A stretch of DNA of 64,000 bases from Micromonospora sp. HNM0581 (lineage in GTDB: Bacteria; Actinomycetota; Actinomycetes; Mycobacteriales; Micromonosporaceae). Position 1 is the stretch's first letter; every line of letters begins with the position of its first letter. The stretch is from positions 145,043 to 209,042 of the forward strand of contig NZ_JAASAD010000009.1 in assembly GCF_012726175.1 (NCBI RefSeq), read 5' to 3'. The notes under the pieces are model-generated. The model made no database searches. It had not been told where the DNA came from and was given only the letters and a program-made list of their open reading frames with translations. Positions 46,271 through 55,975 of the stretch are shown piece by piece. Made by a program: the position numbers and the translations under genes.

Positions 46271-46954
46271 TCAGAGGATCCGCAGGTCGGTGCAGAGCCA
46301 GTTGCCGCGTCGTTGCTCCAGCCGCAGCGCCATCGCCCAGCTACGACCACCTGCGCCGGTGAGGACGGCGGCGGCCTCGATGGCGGCGGGGCGGGGCTCG
46401 CAGACGCGCAGCCGACGTAGCCGCACCCCGGGCCGTGCCGATCGTCGCCGAACCGGTGCCCCGCGGTGGGTGGCGCGGGCCAGTTCGGGCAGCAGGACGG
46501 CGATCCGGGCCGGATCGAGTTGATGCCGTAGCTGCACAGGTGGTCGGAATCCGTTGAGAACCTCCAGGCAGGTGGCAACGAAGCGATGGGCGACCCGGGT
46601 GGCGGCGGGGGTGGCGGTGGCCAGGGCGTCAGGCGGTAGCTGCCGGGCCGGCCCGGCGCCGTCGTGTGCCGCTGGGCCGGGCCCGGTGGGCTGGTTGGCC
46701 CCGTCTGTGGGCGGCACGCCCGGCGTGGCCGGTCGGTTGCCTGCCCGTGAGGCGCCCCAGGGCGATGGTGGCCGGTCCGGGCCGCGACCGCTGGGCCACT
46801 GGCGTCCGGTGGCGAAGAGATCGAGGGCGAGCTGACCGTCGGTTGGGCGGGGCCAACCGGCGGTGTCCTCGTCGACGGGGGGCGGCTCGAAGGTGGGTGC
46901 GGGCCGCAGCCGCACGGGTGGGCGGGCTGGCCCGGGTCGCCGGAGGTCGGTCAT
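46271..46954 (-). CDS. Rv3235-like protein
   Basis: 227 residues. A proline/glycine-rich, disordered N-terminal half precedes a conserved C-terminal part (about 115-227: AHRFVATCLEVLNGFRPPVQLRHQLDP...VRLRRLRVCEPRPAAIEAAAVLTGAGGRSWAMALRLEQRRGNWLCTDLRIL). This matches the family I know as Rv3235, found near secA in actinobacteria. Function unknown. Confidence 0.8.
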   Translation of the reverse strand: MTDLRRPGPARPPVRLRPAPTFEPPPVDEDTAGWPRPTDGQLALDLFATGRQWPSGRGPDRPPSPWGASRAGNRPATPGVPPTDGANQPTGPGPAAHDGAGPARQLPPDALATATPAATRVAHRFVATCLEVLNGFRPPVQLRHQLDPARIAVLLPELARATHRGAPVRRRSARPGVRLRRLRVCEPRPAAIEAAAVLTGAGGRSWAMALRLEQRRGNWLCTDLRIL

Positions 46955-47063
46955 CGCGCTGCCCCCTACCGCAGAAGCTTTCGTTTGCTTTCGTTTGCCT
47001 TCGACAAGCTCGATTCTCAGGCACGGTAGAGTAGGCGGTCAATGCTCTGGCGACGTTCTACCG

Positions 47064-47291
47064 CTAGTCGGGATCGCGTTCCGCCAAGGGGTTGCCGCGC
47101 ACCCACTCGGCGGTTTCGGCGTACTTGTGCTGGATGTACTCCTCCAGACGGGCCCGCTCCACCCGCCACTGCCCCCGGCCGCCGATCTTGATGGCGGGCA
47201 GCTCGCCACTGCGTACCATGTGGTAGACCTGCGAATCCGACACGTTCAGCTCGGTGGCCACGTCGGACAGGAGCAGAAACCTCGGCTCCAC
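47064..47291 (-). CDS. Small helix-turn-helix (excisionase-type) DNA-binding protein
   Basis: 75 residues. MerR/excisionase-type winged helix: LLLSDVATELNVSDSQVYHMVRSGELPAIKIGGRGQWRVERARLEEYI. GTG 47291 follows GGGGAG and is preferred over an upstream start at 47384. Such genes commonly lie near secA in actinobacteria, coding for a regulator of unknown target. Confidence 0.85.
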   Translation of the reverse strand: MEPRFLLLSDVATELNVSDSQVYHMVRSGELPAIKIGGRGQWRVERARLEEYIQHKYAETAEWVRGNPLAERDPD

Positions 47292-47501
47292 CCAAACTCC
47301 CCGGGTTGACGTCGTTCGCCTCAGTTTGCCACCGGCAGCGGCCCGCGACCAATCTGGTCCCCGGCCTGCTGGACACACCAGCACGTAGCCGGAACTTCCA
47401 CGAAGCCGACGCGAGGTGTATGACGGTCAGGGCGGACGGGCAGAGCCGTACGCCGGCCCGGCGGTGTCGCCGCCGGAGCGAGTAGAGCGGGGGAGACCAC
47501 G

Positions 47502-48020
47502 GTGACCGACGAGCTTGTCCGGGTTTACGTGCCGGCGACCGTACCGATGCTGGTCAGACTGCCCGAACAGGGCCTGGCTGCGACACAGGCGCACGCGGTG
47601 ACCCCGACGCTGCGCGAGTGGTACGCGGAAGGCGACGAGGAGGAGTTGGAGTACGTGGCCTTCACCCGGGCCGCTCAGGACGCGCTGCAACTGATCCGGC
47701 ACGACCCGGCTGCGCCGCGTCGACGGGTGGTCGTCTCGGCGGACCTACCTGTGACGGCTGTCGGTCGGGGCGACGGGCAGCTGGGTTCGAGCGTGGTGGA
47801 GCTGCTGACCACGGTTGCGGTCACGGCCGTCGCGGCCGTGCACGTGGACGGGGTGGACGCCGCGACCGATGTCGCCGCCGCCGTCGAGGTGGTACTTGAG
47901 GCGTTGACCGGTGACCCCGACGCACAGTTCACCGTCGACGGTGTCGAGGACCACGAACTGGAGTGGTACGACCCCAGCGAACTGGAGACCCTGCTGCGCG
48001 CCGCCGCTACGGAGAAGTGA
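47502..48020 (+). CDS. DUF6912-like protein
   Basis: 172 residues, acidic, alpha/beta. [35 protein letters not shown] and [13 protein letters not shown] appear to be the conserved blocks. No signal peptide or membrane segment is present. GTG 47502 follows GGGGGAG. The family assignment comes from memory of similar proteins in Micromonosporaceae and is moderately secure; no activity is known. Confidence 0.7.
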   Translation: MTDELVRVYVPATVPMLVRLPEQGLAATQAHAVTPTLREWYAEGDEEELEYVAFTRAAQDALQLIRHDPAAPRRRVVVSADLPVTAVGRGDGQLGSSVVELLTTVAVTAVAAVHVDGVDAATDVAAAVEVVLEALTGDPDAQFTVDGVEDHELEWYDPSELETLLRAAATEK

Positions 48021-48053
48021 CCGCATTGCGTCCCGGCGCGCACCGGCCGCCGA

Positions 48054-49013
48054 CTACTCCTCGTCGTCGGCCGGCGGGCCGAGTGTCCGGCCGAAGCTGA
48101 CCATGGCGGTCAGTGCGCCGACGAACAGCACCCAGATGGCGTTGTCCACCCGCGAGGTACCGAGTGAGGTCTGCGCCACCGCGTCCGCCTCACTGAGCGC
48201 GGCGGCCAGGTCGATGAGCGAACGCCCACCCACCCGGATGATCACCTCGGCGAGCAGGAGCAGCAGTCCCGGTCCCGCGCCTGCCACCAGGTACACCGGC
48301 CAGCGCGGTCCCGCCCCGTCGCCGTCACGACGGGCTCGGCGCCGCGCCCAGGTGAGGTAACCGAAGGCCAGGCCCCCGGCGACGAACCCGGCCAGCAGGG
48401 ACTCGGTCCGGGAGACCCAACTGGCCGCGGTGACGAGCGACTGCTGACTGTCGCCGGCGCCGTAGAGGCGGAACAGCGGATCCCGGGCCACGCTGAAGGC
48501 CACCACGAAGACCAGGGTGCTCAACGCGGCGGCAGCCACCGCTCCCACCACGGCACCGTTGCGGGCCCCAGCGAGCGCGCCCCCGATGACGGCTGCGGCT
48601 GCCGTGGTGCCGGCGATCGTGCGGGTTGTGACGTCACCGGCGTAGGTGAGGTCGATCGCGAGCGCGGCGAGTAGCCCGACAAGTAGGCCGGCGCCGATCG
48701 CCACTGCGAAGCGCAACGTGACCCGCTCGGTCCGGCGGGCCACCGGTTCGCCGGCGGCCAGCCCGACGGCGGCCCCGGCCACCAGCGCGGCCGAGATCAC
48801 GCCGGGCAGCGCGAAGGCGGAGAGACTGACCGCCGTGACCCCGGCAGTCGCCGAACTGACCGCCTCCCGGGTCGACCAGAGCATCGCAGCCAGCCAACCG
48901 GTTGCCAGCAGCGCCAGCGCCGTCGTCGCCGGGGCGGGTCCCGGGCGACCGGCGTCGAGACCGTCGGTGGCGTCGGGCTGAGCGGCGGTCGGCCCACCGG
49001 GCTCGTTGCTCAA
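48054..49013 (-). CDS. Multi-pass membrane protein of unknown function
   Basis: 319 residues, alanine/glycine/valine-rich with about seven hydrophobic helices. TTG 49013 follows GGGAAG at a proper distance; ATG 49064 is an alternative that adds 17 residues. No motif is recognised. The stop is 33 bp from the convergent DUF6912-like gene. Confidence 0.7.
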   Translation of the reverse strand: MSNEPGGPTAAQPDATDGLDAGRPGPAPATTALALLATGWLAAMLWSTREAVSSATAGVTAVSLSAFALPGVISAALVAGAAVGLAAGEPVARRTERVTLRFAVAIGAGLLVGLLAALAIDLTYAGDVTTRTIAGTTAAAAVIGGALAGARNGAVVGAVAAAALSTLVFVVAFSVARDPLFRLYGAGDSQQSLVTAASWVSRTESLLAGFVAGGLAFGYLTWARRRARRDGDGAGPRWPVYLVAGAGPGLLLLLAEVIIRVGGRSLIDLAAALSEADAVAQTSLGTSRVDNAIWVLFVGALTAMVSFGRTLGPPADDEE

Positions 49014-49300
49014 TCGTCTTCCCTTCGCCGCCGGGCCAGACCGGGCCGGAACATCAACCGGCAACCCAGCGTACGCGGCCGGAACCGACCTCCACCCGAA
49101 GCCCGCATGGCGCTCATTCCGTCGGCCGAATCCGCCTTCAGGGTACGAATCTTTCCCGGTTCAGGTGTGTCGCCTCGTGATCGTTGGTCCACGAATAGCC
49201 GGGGTGTGATCGAGCGATGCTGGGCGTGGGAGGATCGGCGCAGGTTCCGCCACCGCGGAGCCGGTTTCGCCAACGCCGCCGAGATCACCCAGGAGCCCTG

Positions 49301-50929
49301 ATGGACGCTGTGTTCTCCGTACCTGAGCCACGTAACGAGCCGGTGCGCAGCTACGAGCCGGGCAGCACCGACCGGGAACGTCTCCAACGGCGGCTCACCG
49401 AGCTGGCCGCCGAGCGCATCGACCTGCCGATGACCATCGCCGGGGACCAGCGGATGGCCGGTGGCGAATCGATCCAGGTGGTGCAGCCGCACCGGCACGC
49501 GCATGTGCTCGGAGTCACCGGACACGCCACCCACGACGACGCGCGGGCGGCGGTCGAAGCCGCCAAGGACGCCGCACCAGGATGGCGCACACTGCCCTAC
49601 GAGGAACGGGCCGCGATCTTCCTGCGCGCCGCCGAGCTGCTCTCCGGCCCCTGGCGGGACACCCTGAACGCGGCCACCATGCTCGGCCAGTCGAAGACCG
49701 CCGTGCAGGCCGAAATCGACTCGGCCTGCGAGTTCATCGACTTCCTGCGGTTCAACGTGCACTTCGCCCGCAAGCTCTTGGCCGAGCAGCCGATGTCGTC
49801 GCCCGGGGTGTGGAACCGCTTCGACCACCGGCCACTCGAAGGCTTCGTCTACGCGGTCACCCCGTTCAACTTCACCGCCATCGCCGGCAACCTCCCCTCG
49901 GCCCCAGCCCTGCTCGGAAACACCGTCGTCTGGAAGCCGGGTCCCACCCAACAGTTCGCCGCGCACTTCACCATGCGGCTGTTCGAGGCGGCCGGCCTGC
50001 CACCCGGTGTGATCAACATGGTGACCGGTCGGGGCGAGGAGGTCTCCGACGTGGTGCTGGCCGATCCCGACCTGGCCGGTATCCACTTCACCGGCTCGAC
50101 CAGGGTCTTCCAGCACCTGTGGCGCACCGTCGGGGAAAACATCGCCGGCTACCGGGGCTACCCCAGGCTGGTCGGCGAGACCGGGGGCAAGGACTTCGTG
50201 GTCGCTCACCCCAGCGCTGACGTCGATGCGCTGCACACTGCACTGATCAGGGGCGCCTTCGAGTACCAGGGGCAGAAGTGCTCGGCGGCCTCCCGCGCGT
50301 ACGTCCCGCGCTCGCTGTGGGAGAGCGGCCTACGGGACCGGCTGGCCGCGACCGCCGACGGGCTGGCCTACGGCGACGTCACCGACTTCCGCAACTTCGG
50401 CGGTGCGGTGATCGACGACAGGGCGTACGCCCGACACACCGCGGCGCTGGAGCTGATCTCCGCCGACGGCAGCTGCCGGATCATCGCCGGTGGCACCGCC
50501 GACGACTCGGTCGGCTGGTTCGTCCGCCCGACGATCTTCGAGTGCGACGACCTGGCACACGAGACCTTCACCACCGAGTACTTCGGTCCCATCCTCGGCG
50601 TACACGTCTTCGACGATGCCCGCTTCGACGAGGTGGTGACCCAGGCCGAAGCCGTCGCCCCGTACGCCCTCACCGGGTCGATCTTCGCCACCGACCGGCG
50701 GGTGGTCGACGCGGTGGCCGAGAAGATGCGGTACGCGGCCGGTAACTTCTACGTCAACGACAAGCCGACCGGCGCCGTGGTCGGGCAGCAGCCGTTCGGC
50801 GGCGCCCGGGCCAGCGGCACCAACGACAAGGCGGGCTCCTGGCACAACCTGGTCCGCTGGATGTCCCCTCGGACGATCAAGGAAACCTTCGTCCCCCCGA
50901 CCGACCACACCTACCCGCACATGGGCTGA
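49301..50929 (+). CDS. pruA: L-glutamate gamma-semialdehyde (delta-1-pyrroline-5-carboxylate) dehydrogenase
   Basis: 542 residues. Converts glutamate semialdehyde to glutamate in proline and arginine breakdown. E293 (LVGETGGKDF) and catalytic C327 (GQKCSAASR) are present, and the sequence AEQPMSSPGVWNRFDHRPLEGFVYAVTPFNF is typical of the P5C dehydrogenase group. ATG 49301 follows AGGAG. No proline dehydrogenase is next to it in this window, so the first step must be encoded elsewhere or upstream metabolites are arginine-derived. A hairpin closes the unit. Confidence 0.95.
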   Translation: MDAVFSVPEPRNEPVRSYEPGSTDRERLQRRLTELAAERIDLPMTIAGDQRMAGGESIQVVQPHRHAHVLGVTGHATHDDARAAVEAAKDAAPGWRTLPYEERAAIFLRAAELLSGPWRDTLNAATMLGQSKTAVQAEIDSACEFIDFLRFNVHFARKLLAEQPMSSPGVWNRFDHRPLEGFVYAVTPFNFTAIAGNLPSAPALLGNTVVWKPGPTQQFAAHFTMRLFEAAGLPPGVINMVTGRGEEVSDVVLADPDLAGIHFTGSTRVFQHLWRTVGENIAGYRGYPRLVGETGGKDFVVAHPSADVDALHTALIRGAFEYQGQKCSAASRAYVPRSLWESGLRDRLAATADGLAYGDVTDFRNFGGAVIDDRAYARHTAALELISADGSCRIIAGGTADDSVGWFVRPTIFECDDLAHETFTTEYFGPILGVHVFDDARFDEVVTQAEAVAPYALTGSIFATDRRVVDAVAEKMRYAAGNFYVNDKPTGAVVGQQPFGGARASGTNDKAGSWHNLVRWMSPRTIKETFVPPTDHTYPHMG

Positions 50930-50947
50930 CAAAGCGGCGAAAAGGCC

Positions 50948-50977
50948 CTTCTCCCCGCCCCGAGGCGGGGAGAAGGA
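50948..50977 (+). terminator. Terminator hairpin after pruA
   Basis: Perfect 13-bp stem CCTTCTCCCCGCC / GGCGGGGAGAAGG with a 4-nt loop (CCGA). Confidence 0.8.
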
Positions 50978-51034
50978 CCCACCCCGCGTCAGGTCAGCTG
51001 CCCGGTCGGCAACGACCAGAACAGGGCAGGTGAG

Positions 51035-51131
51035 GCCACTTTGGCGGACCGTCGCGCGCCGACAGTGCACATAGGAAACCCCAAACGGTGGTGAAAAGGG
51101 GAAATCCTGGACGCTGGCCCGGCAAAGTGGC
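51035..51131. promoter_or_regulatory. Separated inverted repeat around the PadR promoter
   Basis: GCCACTTTG (51035-51043) and CAAAGTGGC (51123-51131) are exact inverted 9-mers, 79 bp apart; the second is 12 bp before the padR ATG. This fits two operators for an autoregulating PadR protein. Confidence 0.35.
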
Positions 51132-51143
51132 AGCGTAAGGGGC

Positions 51144-51659
51144 ATGGCGGAATCCGGAGTGAACCCCACGGCGGCGGCCCTGCTCGGGCTGCTCCATGAG
51201 GGCCCCATGACAGGTGGCCAGTTGATGGCCGCCGCCGAGCGTCGCCTGGCGCCATACTGGTCGATGACCCGCAGCCAGGTCTACCGGGAGTTGCCGGTGC
51301 TGGCTGAGCGAGGTTTCGTCCGATTGGGTAAGCCCGGACCGCGGATGAGTCAACCGTACGCCATCACGGCAGCCGGAAAACGGACATTCTCCCGCTGGTT
51401 GGCCGAGGATCCGGGACGGGACACCATCCGCAACCCGATCGCGCTACGTATCGCTTTCGGCAACCTGCACTCCCCGAACCAGCTGAAGAACCTTCAGGTC
51501 GCAGCCAACGAGTACCACACGGACGCGCTGGCCCGAGTCCGTGAGCAGGTCAAGAACGCCAAGAAGGAAGGCGACACGTACGACGCGAGCGCACTGGAGT
51601 TCGCCGTGGCGTACCACCGCGCCGCCCTGTCCTGGCTCAAGAGCGCCGCCACCGGCTGA
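51144..51659 (+). CDS. PadR-family transcriptional regulator
   Basis: 171 residues. The winged helix (about 8-75, [27 protein letters not shown]...[38 protein letters not shown]) is followed by the PadR C-terminal helical dimer domain. The local target is unknown; the unit ends directly before the 52-bp repeats. Confidence 0.9.
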   Translation: MAESGVNPTAAALLGLLHEGPMTGGQLMAAAERRLAPYWSMTRSQVYRELPVLAERGFVRLGKPGPRMSQPYAITAAGKRTFSRWLAEDPGRDTIRNPIALRIAFGNLHSPNQLKNLQVAANEYHTDALARVREQVKNAKKEGDTYDASALEFAVAYHRAALSWLKSAATG

Positions 51660-51668
51660 CCCGAACAC

Positions 51669-51839
51669 ACTCCTCGTCCGAGCGGGGTTGTTTGGCTCGG
51701 TCTGCGGGGCTCGCAAGCTCACTCCTCGTCCGAGCGGGGTTGTTTGGCTCGGTCTGCGGGGCTCGCAAGCTCACTCCTCGTCCGAGCGGGGTTGTTTGGC
51801 TCGGTCTGCGGGGCTCGCAAGCTCACTCCTCGTCCGAGC
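51669..51839. repeat. 52-bp tandem repeat, three exact copies plus a partial fourth
   Basis: Copies at 51669-51720, 51721-51772 and 51773-51824, each starting ACTCCTCGTCCGAGC and ending GGCTCGCAAGCTC, are identical; 15 bases of a fourth copy (51825-51839) follow. Each unit contains CGAGC / GCTCG arms that can pair. The array fills nearly the whole gap between padR and prfB. It has no spacers of differing sequence, so it is not a CRISPR array. Confidence 0.97.
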
Positions 51840-51841
51840 AG

Positions 51842-51847
51842 TACCCT
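51842..51847 (+). promoter_or_regulatory. -10 element (TACCCT) of a probable leaderless prfB transcript
   Basis: Hexamer ends 8 nt before GTG 51856, with no ribosome binding site. Its -35 region would fall inside the last repeat copy, around 51819-51825. Confidence 0.5.
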
Positions 51848-51855
51848 TGTCTGTC

Positions 51856-52977
51856 GTGACCGCTGCCGACTTCGCCGAACAGCTCAAGGAACTCGACGCC
51901 ACGCTGCGCAACATCGAGGCGGTGCTCGACCTCGACCGTCTCCGCGCCGACAAGGCCCGCCTGGAGCAGGAGGCGTCCGCCCCGGACCTCTGGGACGACC
52001 AGGCCCGCGCCCAACAGGTGACCTCGCAGCTGTCGTACGTCAACGGCGAGATCGACAAGCTGGGCAGTCTGCGGTCCCGGCTGGACGACGCGTACGTGCT
52101 GCTGGAGCTGGCGGAGGCAGAATCCGACTCGGGCGTGCTCACCGAGGTCGAGACCGAGATCGCCGGGCTGACCAAGGCCATCCAGGAAATGGAGGTCCGC
52201 ACGCTGCTCTCCGGCGAGTACGACTCACGGGAGGCGCTCGTCGCCATCCGGGCGGGTGCCGGCGGCGTGGACGCGGCGGACTTCGCCGAAATGCTCCTGC
52301 GGATGTACCTGCGCTGGGCCGAACGGCACGGCTACCCGACCGAGGTCTACGAGACCTCGTACGCCGAAGAAGCCGGCCTCAAGTCGGCCACCTTCACGGT
52401 CAAGGTCCCGTACGCCTACGGCACGCTCAGCGTGGAATCCGGCACCCATCGGCTGGTGCGGATCAGTCCGTTCGACAACCAGGGACGGCGGCAGACCAGC
52501 TTCGCCGGGGTCGAGGTTCTGCCGGTGGTCGAGCAGACCGACCACATCGACATCCCCGAGAACGAGATGCGCGTCGACGTCTACCGCTCCTCGGGCCCGG
52601 GCGGACAGAGCGTCAACACCACCGACTCGGCCGTACGGATCACCCACATCCCGACCGGCATCGTGGTGACCTGTCAGAACGAGAAGTCGCAGCTGCAGAA
52701 CAAGGCATCCGCGCTGCGGGTGCTCCAGGCGAGGCTGCTGGAGCGCAAGCGTCAGGAAGAGCAGGCCAAGCTTCAGGGGCTCAAGACCGACGCCGCCGGG
52801 TCCTGGGGTGACCAGATGCGTTCGTACGTGCTGCACCCGTACCAGATGGTGAAGGATCTGCGGACCGAGCAGGAAACCGGCAATCCTGGTTCGGTGTTCG
52901 ACGGTGACCTCGACTCCTTCATCGAGGCGGGGATCCGGTGGCGGAAGCAGCAGCAACTAGCCGGCGACCGTGCGTGA
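51856..52977 (+). CDS. prfB: Peptide chain release factor 2
   Basis: 373 residues. Terminates translation at UGA and UAA. The peptidyl-transferase GGQ (249-251, [10 protein letters not shown]) and the stop-codon reading SPF tripeptide ([11 protein letters not shown]) are intact. The frame is open from GTG 51856 throughout; no in-frame UGA near codon 25 is present, so the programmed +1 frameshift of many other bacteria is absent. The longer frame starting at 51541 runs through the repeats and padR and is rejected. Confidence 0.96.
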   Translation: MTAADFAEQLKELDATLRNIEAVLDLDRLRADKARLEQEASAPDLWDDQARAQQVTSQLSYVNGEIDKLGSLRSRLDDAYVLLELAEAESDSGVLTEVETEIAGLTKAIQEMEVRTLLSGEYDSREALVAIRAGAGGVDAADFAEMLLRMYLRWAERHGYPTEVYETSYAEEAGLKSATFTVKVPYAYGTLSVESGTHRLVRISPFDNQGRRQTSFAGVEVLPVVEQTDHIDIPENEMRVDVYRSSGPGGQSVNTTDSAVRITHIPTGIVVTCQNEKSQLQNKASALRVLQARLLERKRQEEQAKLQGLKTDAAGSWGDQMRSYVLHPYQMVKDLRTEQETGNPGSVFDGDLDSFIEAGIRWRKQQQLAGDRA

Positions 52978-53059
52978 TCGATCGTGGGCGGAGCGCGCCA
53001 CCGATCTTCCCCTGACGTGCTGATTTGATGAGTTGCTCCGCAACCGCGGGGCGTGGGAC

Positions 53060-53087
53060 TTGGCACGCCAGTTACACGGCGTAGACT
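53060..53087 (+). promoter_or_regulatory. Promoter of ftsE (TTGGCA-N16-TAGACT)
   Basis: TTGGCA at 53060-53065 and TAGACT at 53082-53087; the hexamer ends 8 nt before GTG 53096, so the ftsE mRNA is probably leaderless. Confidence 0.55.
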
Positions 53088-53095
53088 CACCACCC

Positions 53096-53776
53096 GTGAT
53101 TCAGCTTGAGCAAGTGACGAAGACGTACCCGAAGGCGTCGCGGCCTTCGCTCGACAACGTGTCCGTGTCGATCGACAAGGGCGAGTTCGTCTTCTTCATC
53201 GGCCCATCCGGCTCCGGCAAGTCCACGATCATCAAAATGCTGCTGCACGAGGTGGCCCCCAACAAGGGACGGGTCGTCGTCAACGGCAAGGACGTCACGT
53301 CGATGCGGTCCTGGAAGCGCCCGCACTTCCGCCGCTCGATCGGTTGTGTCTTCCAGGACTTCCGGCTGCTGCCCAACCGCACCGCGTACGAGAACGTCGC
53401 GTTCGCGTTGGAGGTGATCGGCAAGACCAAGGCGGTGGCCCGTCGGGTCGTGCCGGAGGTGCTGGAACTGGTCGGGCTCGGAGGCAAGGAGCACCGCTAC
53501 CCACACGAGCTCTCCGGTGGTGAGCAGCAGCGCGTGGCGGTGGCCCGGGCGTTCGTGAACCGTCCGCTGATCCTGCTGGCGGACGAGCCGACCGGTAACC
53601 TGGACCCGGACACATCCATCGAGATCATGCGCCTGCTGGACCGGATCAACCGCACCGGCACCACCGTCGTGATGGTCACGCACGACTCGAACATTGTGAA
53701 CCAGATGCGCCGCCGCGTCATCGAAATCGAGAGCGGCCGTATCGTTCGCGACCAGGCCCGCGGCGTCTACGGGTGA
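53096..53776 (+). CDS. ftsE: Cell division ATP-binding protein FtsE
   Basis: 226 residues. With FtsX it controls cell-wall hydrolases at the division site. Walker [10 protein letters not shown] (36-44), signature LSGGE (139-143), Walker B LILLADE (158-164) and H-loop VTHD are present. GTG 53096 starts at a predicted leaderless promoter. The pair ftsE-ftsX is followed by smpB in the usual order. Confidence 0.96.
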   Translation: MIQLEQVTKTYPKASRPSLDNVSVSIDKGEFVFFIGPSGSGKSTIIKMLLHEVAPNKGRVVVNGKDVTSMRSWKRPHFRRSIGCVFQDFRLLPNRTAYENVAFALEVIGKTKAVARRVVPEVLELVGLGGKEHRYPHELSGGEQQRVAVARAFVNRPLILLADEPTGNLDPDTSIEIMRLLDRINRTGTTVVMVTHDSNIVNQMRRRVIEIESGRIVRDQARGVYG

Positions 53777-53844
53777 CGGCTCCTACCCACCGCACCCCGA
53801 TCTGACGACGAACACCTCACGCCGGAGAGCCGGAGGAAATCCCG

Positions 53845-54720
53845 ATGCGGATGAAATACGTCATGTCCGAGGTACTGGTCGGACTGTGGCGCAACGTGAC
53901 CATGACCATCGCGATGATCATCACGATGGCGGTCTCGCTGACCATGCTCGGCGCCAGCGGCTTGATCTACACCAAGGTCGCGGACATGAAGCAGCTGTAC
54001 TTCGAGAACATCGAGGTCTCGATCTTCCTCAACGCCGACGTGACGGACGAACAGCGCAGCGCGATCTCCGCGCAGCTGGAGTCCGACCCGCTGATCTCGC
54101 AGGCCACGTACGTCAACAAGGACGAGGCTTTCCAGCGTTTCCAGGAGATGTTCCGGGACTCACCGGACCTGCTCAGCGCGGTCAGGGCGGAGCAGCTACC
54201 GGAGTCGTACCGGCTCAAGCTGGTCAACCCGGAAGAATACAAGGTCATCTCCGACCAGTACACCGCGATCGAGGGTGTCGACCAGGTCGTCGACCAGAGC
54301 CAGGTACTCGACAAGATCTTCAACCTGTTCACCGCCGGGCAGAACATCGCGCTCGTCGCCGCGATCGCGATGGCCGTCGCCGCGCTGCTGCTCGTCGCCA
54401 ACACCATCCAGGTCGCCGCGTACAGCAAGCGTCGTGAGGTGGCGGTCATGAAGCTGGTCGGCGCGTCCAACTGGTTCATCCAGGCACCGTTCGTGCTGGA
54501 GGCAGTGGTCGCCGGTCTCATCGGCTCGGTGCTGGGTCTCGGCGCCCTGGCCGCGCTGAAGGTGTTCCTCTTCGACGGCGCCCTCAGCGCGCTACAAGGG
54601 CTCTTCGCGCCGGTGAGTTGGGGTGAGGTGTTCCTGACCTTCCCGGTGATGGCTGGTGTCGGCGGCCTGATCAGCGCGGTCACCGCCTGGGTCACGCTCC
54701 GCTTCTACCTGCGGGTCTAG
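53845..54720 (+). CDS. ftsX: Cell division permease-like protein FtsX
   Basis: 291 residues. Cytoplasmic N-terminus, four membrane helices (about 20-45, 170-195, 215-240, 260-285) and an extracytoplasmic domain (50-160) that binds a hydrolase partner such as RipC in mycobacteria. ATG 53845 follows GGAGGA. Permease family FtsX/MacB-like motif KRREVAVMKLVGASNWFIQAPF is present. Confidence 0.95.
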   Translation: MRMKYVMSEVLVGLWRNVTMTIAMIITMAVSLTMLGASGLIYTKVADMKQLYFENIEVSIFLNADVTDEQRSAISAQLESDPLISQATYVNKDEAFQRFQEMFRDSPDLLSAVRAEQLPESYRLKLVNPEEYKVISDQYTAIEGVDQVVDQSQVLDKIFNLFTAGQNIALVAAIAMAVAALLLVANTIQVAAYSKRREVAVMKLVGASNWFIQAPFVLEAVVAGLIGSVLGLGALAALKVFLFDGALSALQGLFAPVSWGEVFLTFPVMAGVGGLISAVTAWVTLRFYLRV

Positions 54721-54773
54721 CTCCTCCGCGTGGACCGCAGGGCACACCGGACCACCCCCACCAGTGCGGCGAA

Positions 54774-54810
54774 GGCCCTTCCACGCCGGAACAATCGGCG
54801 CGGAAGGGCC
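54774..54810 (+). terminator. Terminator hairpin after ftsX
   Basis: GGCCCTTCC(AC)GCCG pairs with CGGC(GC)GGAAGGGCC around a 7-nt loop. Confidence 0.7.
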
Positions 54811-54847
54811 CTTGCCGTTCGGGTAGCATGATCTCCGCCCGCCGGCC

Positions 54848-54888
54848 GGCAGGATCGGTCACGGCAGGATCGGTCACGGCAGGAACGG
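54848..54888 (+). repeat. 15-bp direct repeats upstream of smpB
   Basis: GGCAGGATCGGTCAC at 54848-54862 and 54863-54877, then a partial GGCAGGAACGG. The array lies inside the probable smpB leader; TAGCAT at 54824-54829 is a -10 candidate. Confidence 0.8.
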
Positions 54889-54906
54889 AAGGGAGGTGGC
54901 GCGGCG

Positions 54907-55386
54907 ATGCCACGGGAAAAGGGGCGCAAAGTCGTCGCCTCCAACAAGAAGGCGCGTCACGACTACGCCATCCTCGACACGTACGAGGCAGGCATGGCGC
55001 TCACCGGCACCGAAGTGAAGTCGTTGCGAGCCGGGCGCGCCTCACTTGTCGACGCGTTCGCTCAGGAACGGGACGGCGAGCTCTATCTGCACAGCATGCA
55101 CATCCCCGAGTACGTGCAGGGCACCTGGACCAACCACGAGCCCCGACGTACCCGCAAGCTGCTGCTGAAGCGGCTGGAGATCGATCGGCTGATCGGCAAG
55201 CTCCGGGAGAGCGGACTGACCCTGGTGCCGTTGCAGGTCTACTTTTCCGACGGCTGGGCCAAGGTGGAGATCGGTCTGGCCAAGGGCAAGAAGGCTTACG
55301 ACAAGCGGCAGGACCTCGCCAAACGGGACGCTGACCGGGAGATCCAGCGGGCGGTGGGTCGGCGAGGCAAGGGAATGCACGACTGA
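54907..55386 (+). CDS. smpB: SsrA-binding protein
   Basis: 159 residues. Delivers tmRNA to stalled ribosomes. The OB-fold core ([45 protein letters not shown]...[12 protein letters not shown]) and the basic C-terminal tail ([27 protein letters not shown]) that mimics mRNA in the channel are present. ATG 54907 follows GGGAGG. It lies 105 bp ahead of ssrA. Confidence 0.97.
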   Translation: MPREKGRKVVASNKKARHDYAILDTYEAGMALTGTEVKSLRAGRASLVDAFAQERDGELYLHSMHIPEYVQGTWTNHEPRRTRKLLLKRLEIDRLIGKLRESGLTLVPLQVYFSDGWAKVEIGLAKGKKAYDKRQDLAKRDADREIQRAVGRRGKGMHD

Positions 55387-55491
55387 TCTGTCCGGAATGT
55401 CGAGCGCGGCGCGTTGCCCCGGGCTCGGGATGAATCAGGTTGCGGCAGGCGTTACGCTTGTCGGAGCCGCCGAAACCCGGCGGCCTGTCGA

Positions 55492-55867
55492 GGGGGTGAC
55501 TGGTTTCGACTTCGTACGTTGCGGCAGGGGAAGCGAGCCGAGGAAGCCGACGTCGTCTCGAGAATCGTTCGTCGGAAACCAATAAGCGCCAAGAACAATC
55601 GCGCTGACTTCGCTCTCGCCGCCTGAGGCGAGTAGCAAGTCTGTCGGCCTGGGAGCGCCTTCGACCCAGCTAGCCGGCATCAGCTAGAAGGCTGGCCAAC
55701 CGGACCCGGTCGCGGGGTCCGTGCGGCGAGATCAATCAGCGACTGGGCCCGTCACACCGACTCGCTCGCGTGATCGGAGGGGCCGAGTAGAGGCACAGCG
55801 AGCTGCGCTCGGAGAAGCCCTGACAAGGCGGCGAAGGACCCGGGTTCGATTCCCGGCACCTCCACCA
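55492..55867 (+). ncRNA. ssrA: tmRNA
   Basis: 376 nt. The 5' end GGGGGUGACUGGUUUCGAC and the 3' end TTCGATTCCCGGCACCTCCACCA form the tRNA-Ala-like part; GGGGGUG pairs with CACCUCC (one G-U). The encoded CCA is at 55865-55867. The resume codon is GCC at 55588; the tag reads AKNNRADFALAA and stops with TGA at 55624-55626. A terminator follows at 55875-55904. Confidence 0.97.
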
Positions 55868-55874
55868 CCTCGCC

Positions 55875-55904
55875 ACGCGCCCCGGTCACCTGACCGGGGC
55901 GCGT
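55875..55904 (+). terminator. Terminator hairpin of ssrA
   Basis: Perfect 14-bp stem ACGCGCCCCGGTCA / TGACCGGGGCGCGT with a 2-nt centre. Confidence 0.8.
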
Positions 55905-55975
55905 AGTCGTCTCTGCCCCGGTCGAGGCCACGAACGGAACGCAACCATCACGGATCGCGGGAACCAGCCACAGGG

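Noticed and set aside
51669..51839. CRISPR-like array
   Set aside because: The 52-bp units are contiguous and identical with no variable spacers, and no cas genes are near.
51856..51960. Programmed +1 frameshift in prfB
   Set aside because: The frame is open from the GTG and no in-frame UGA or slippery site is seen near codon 25.
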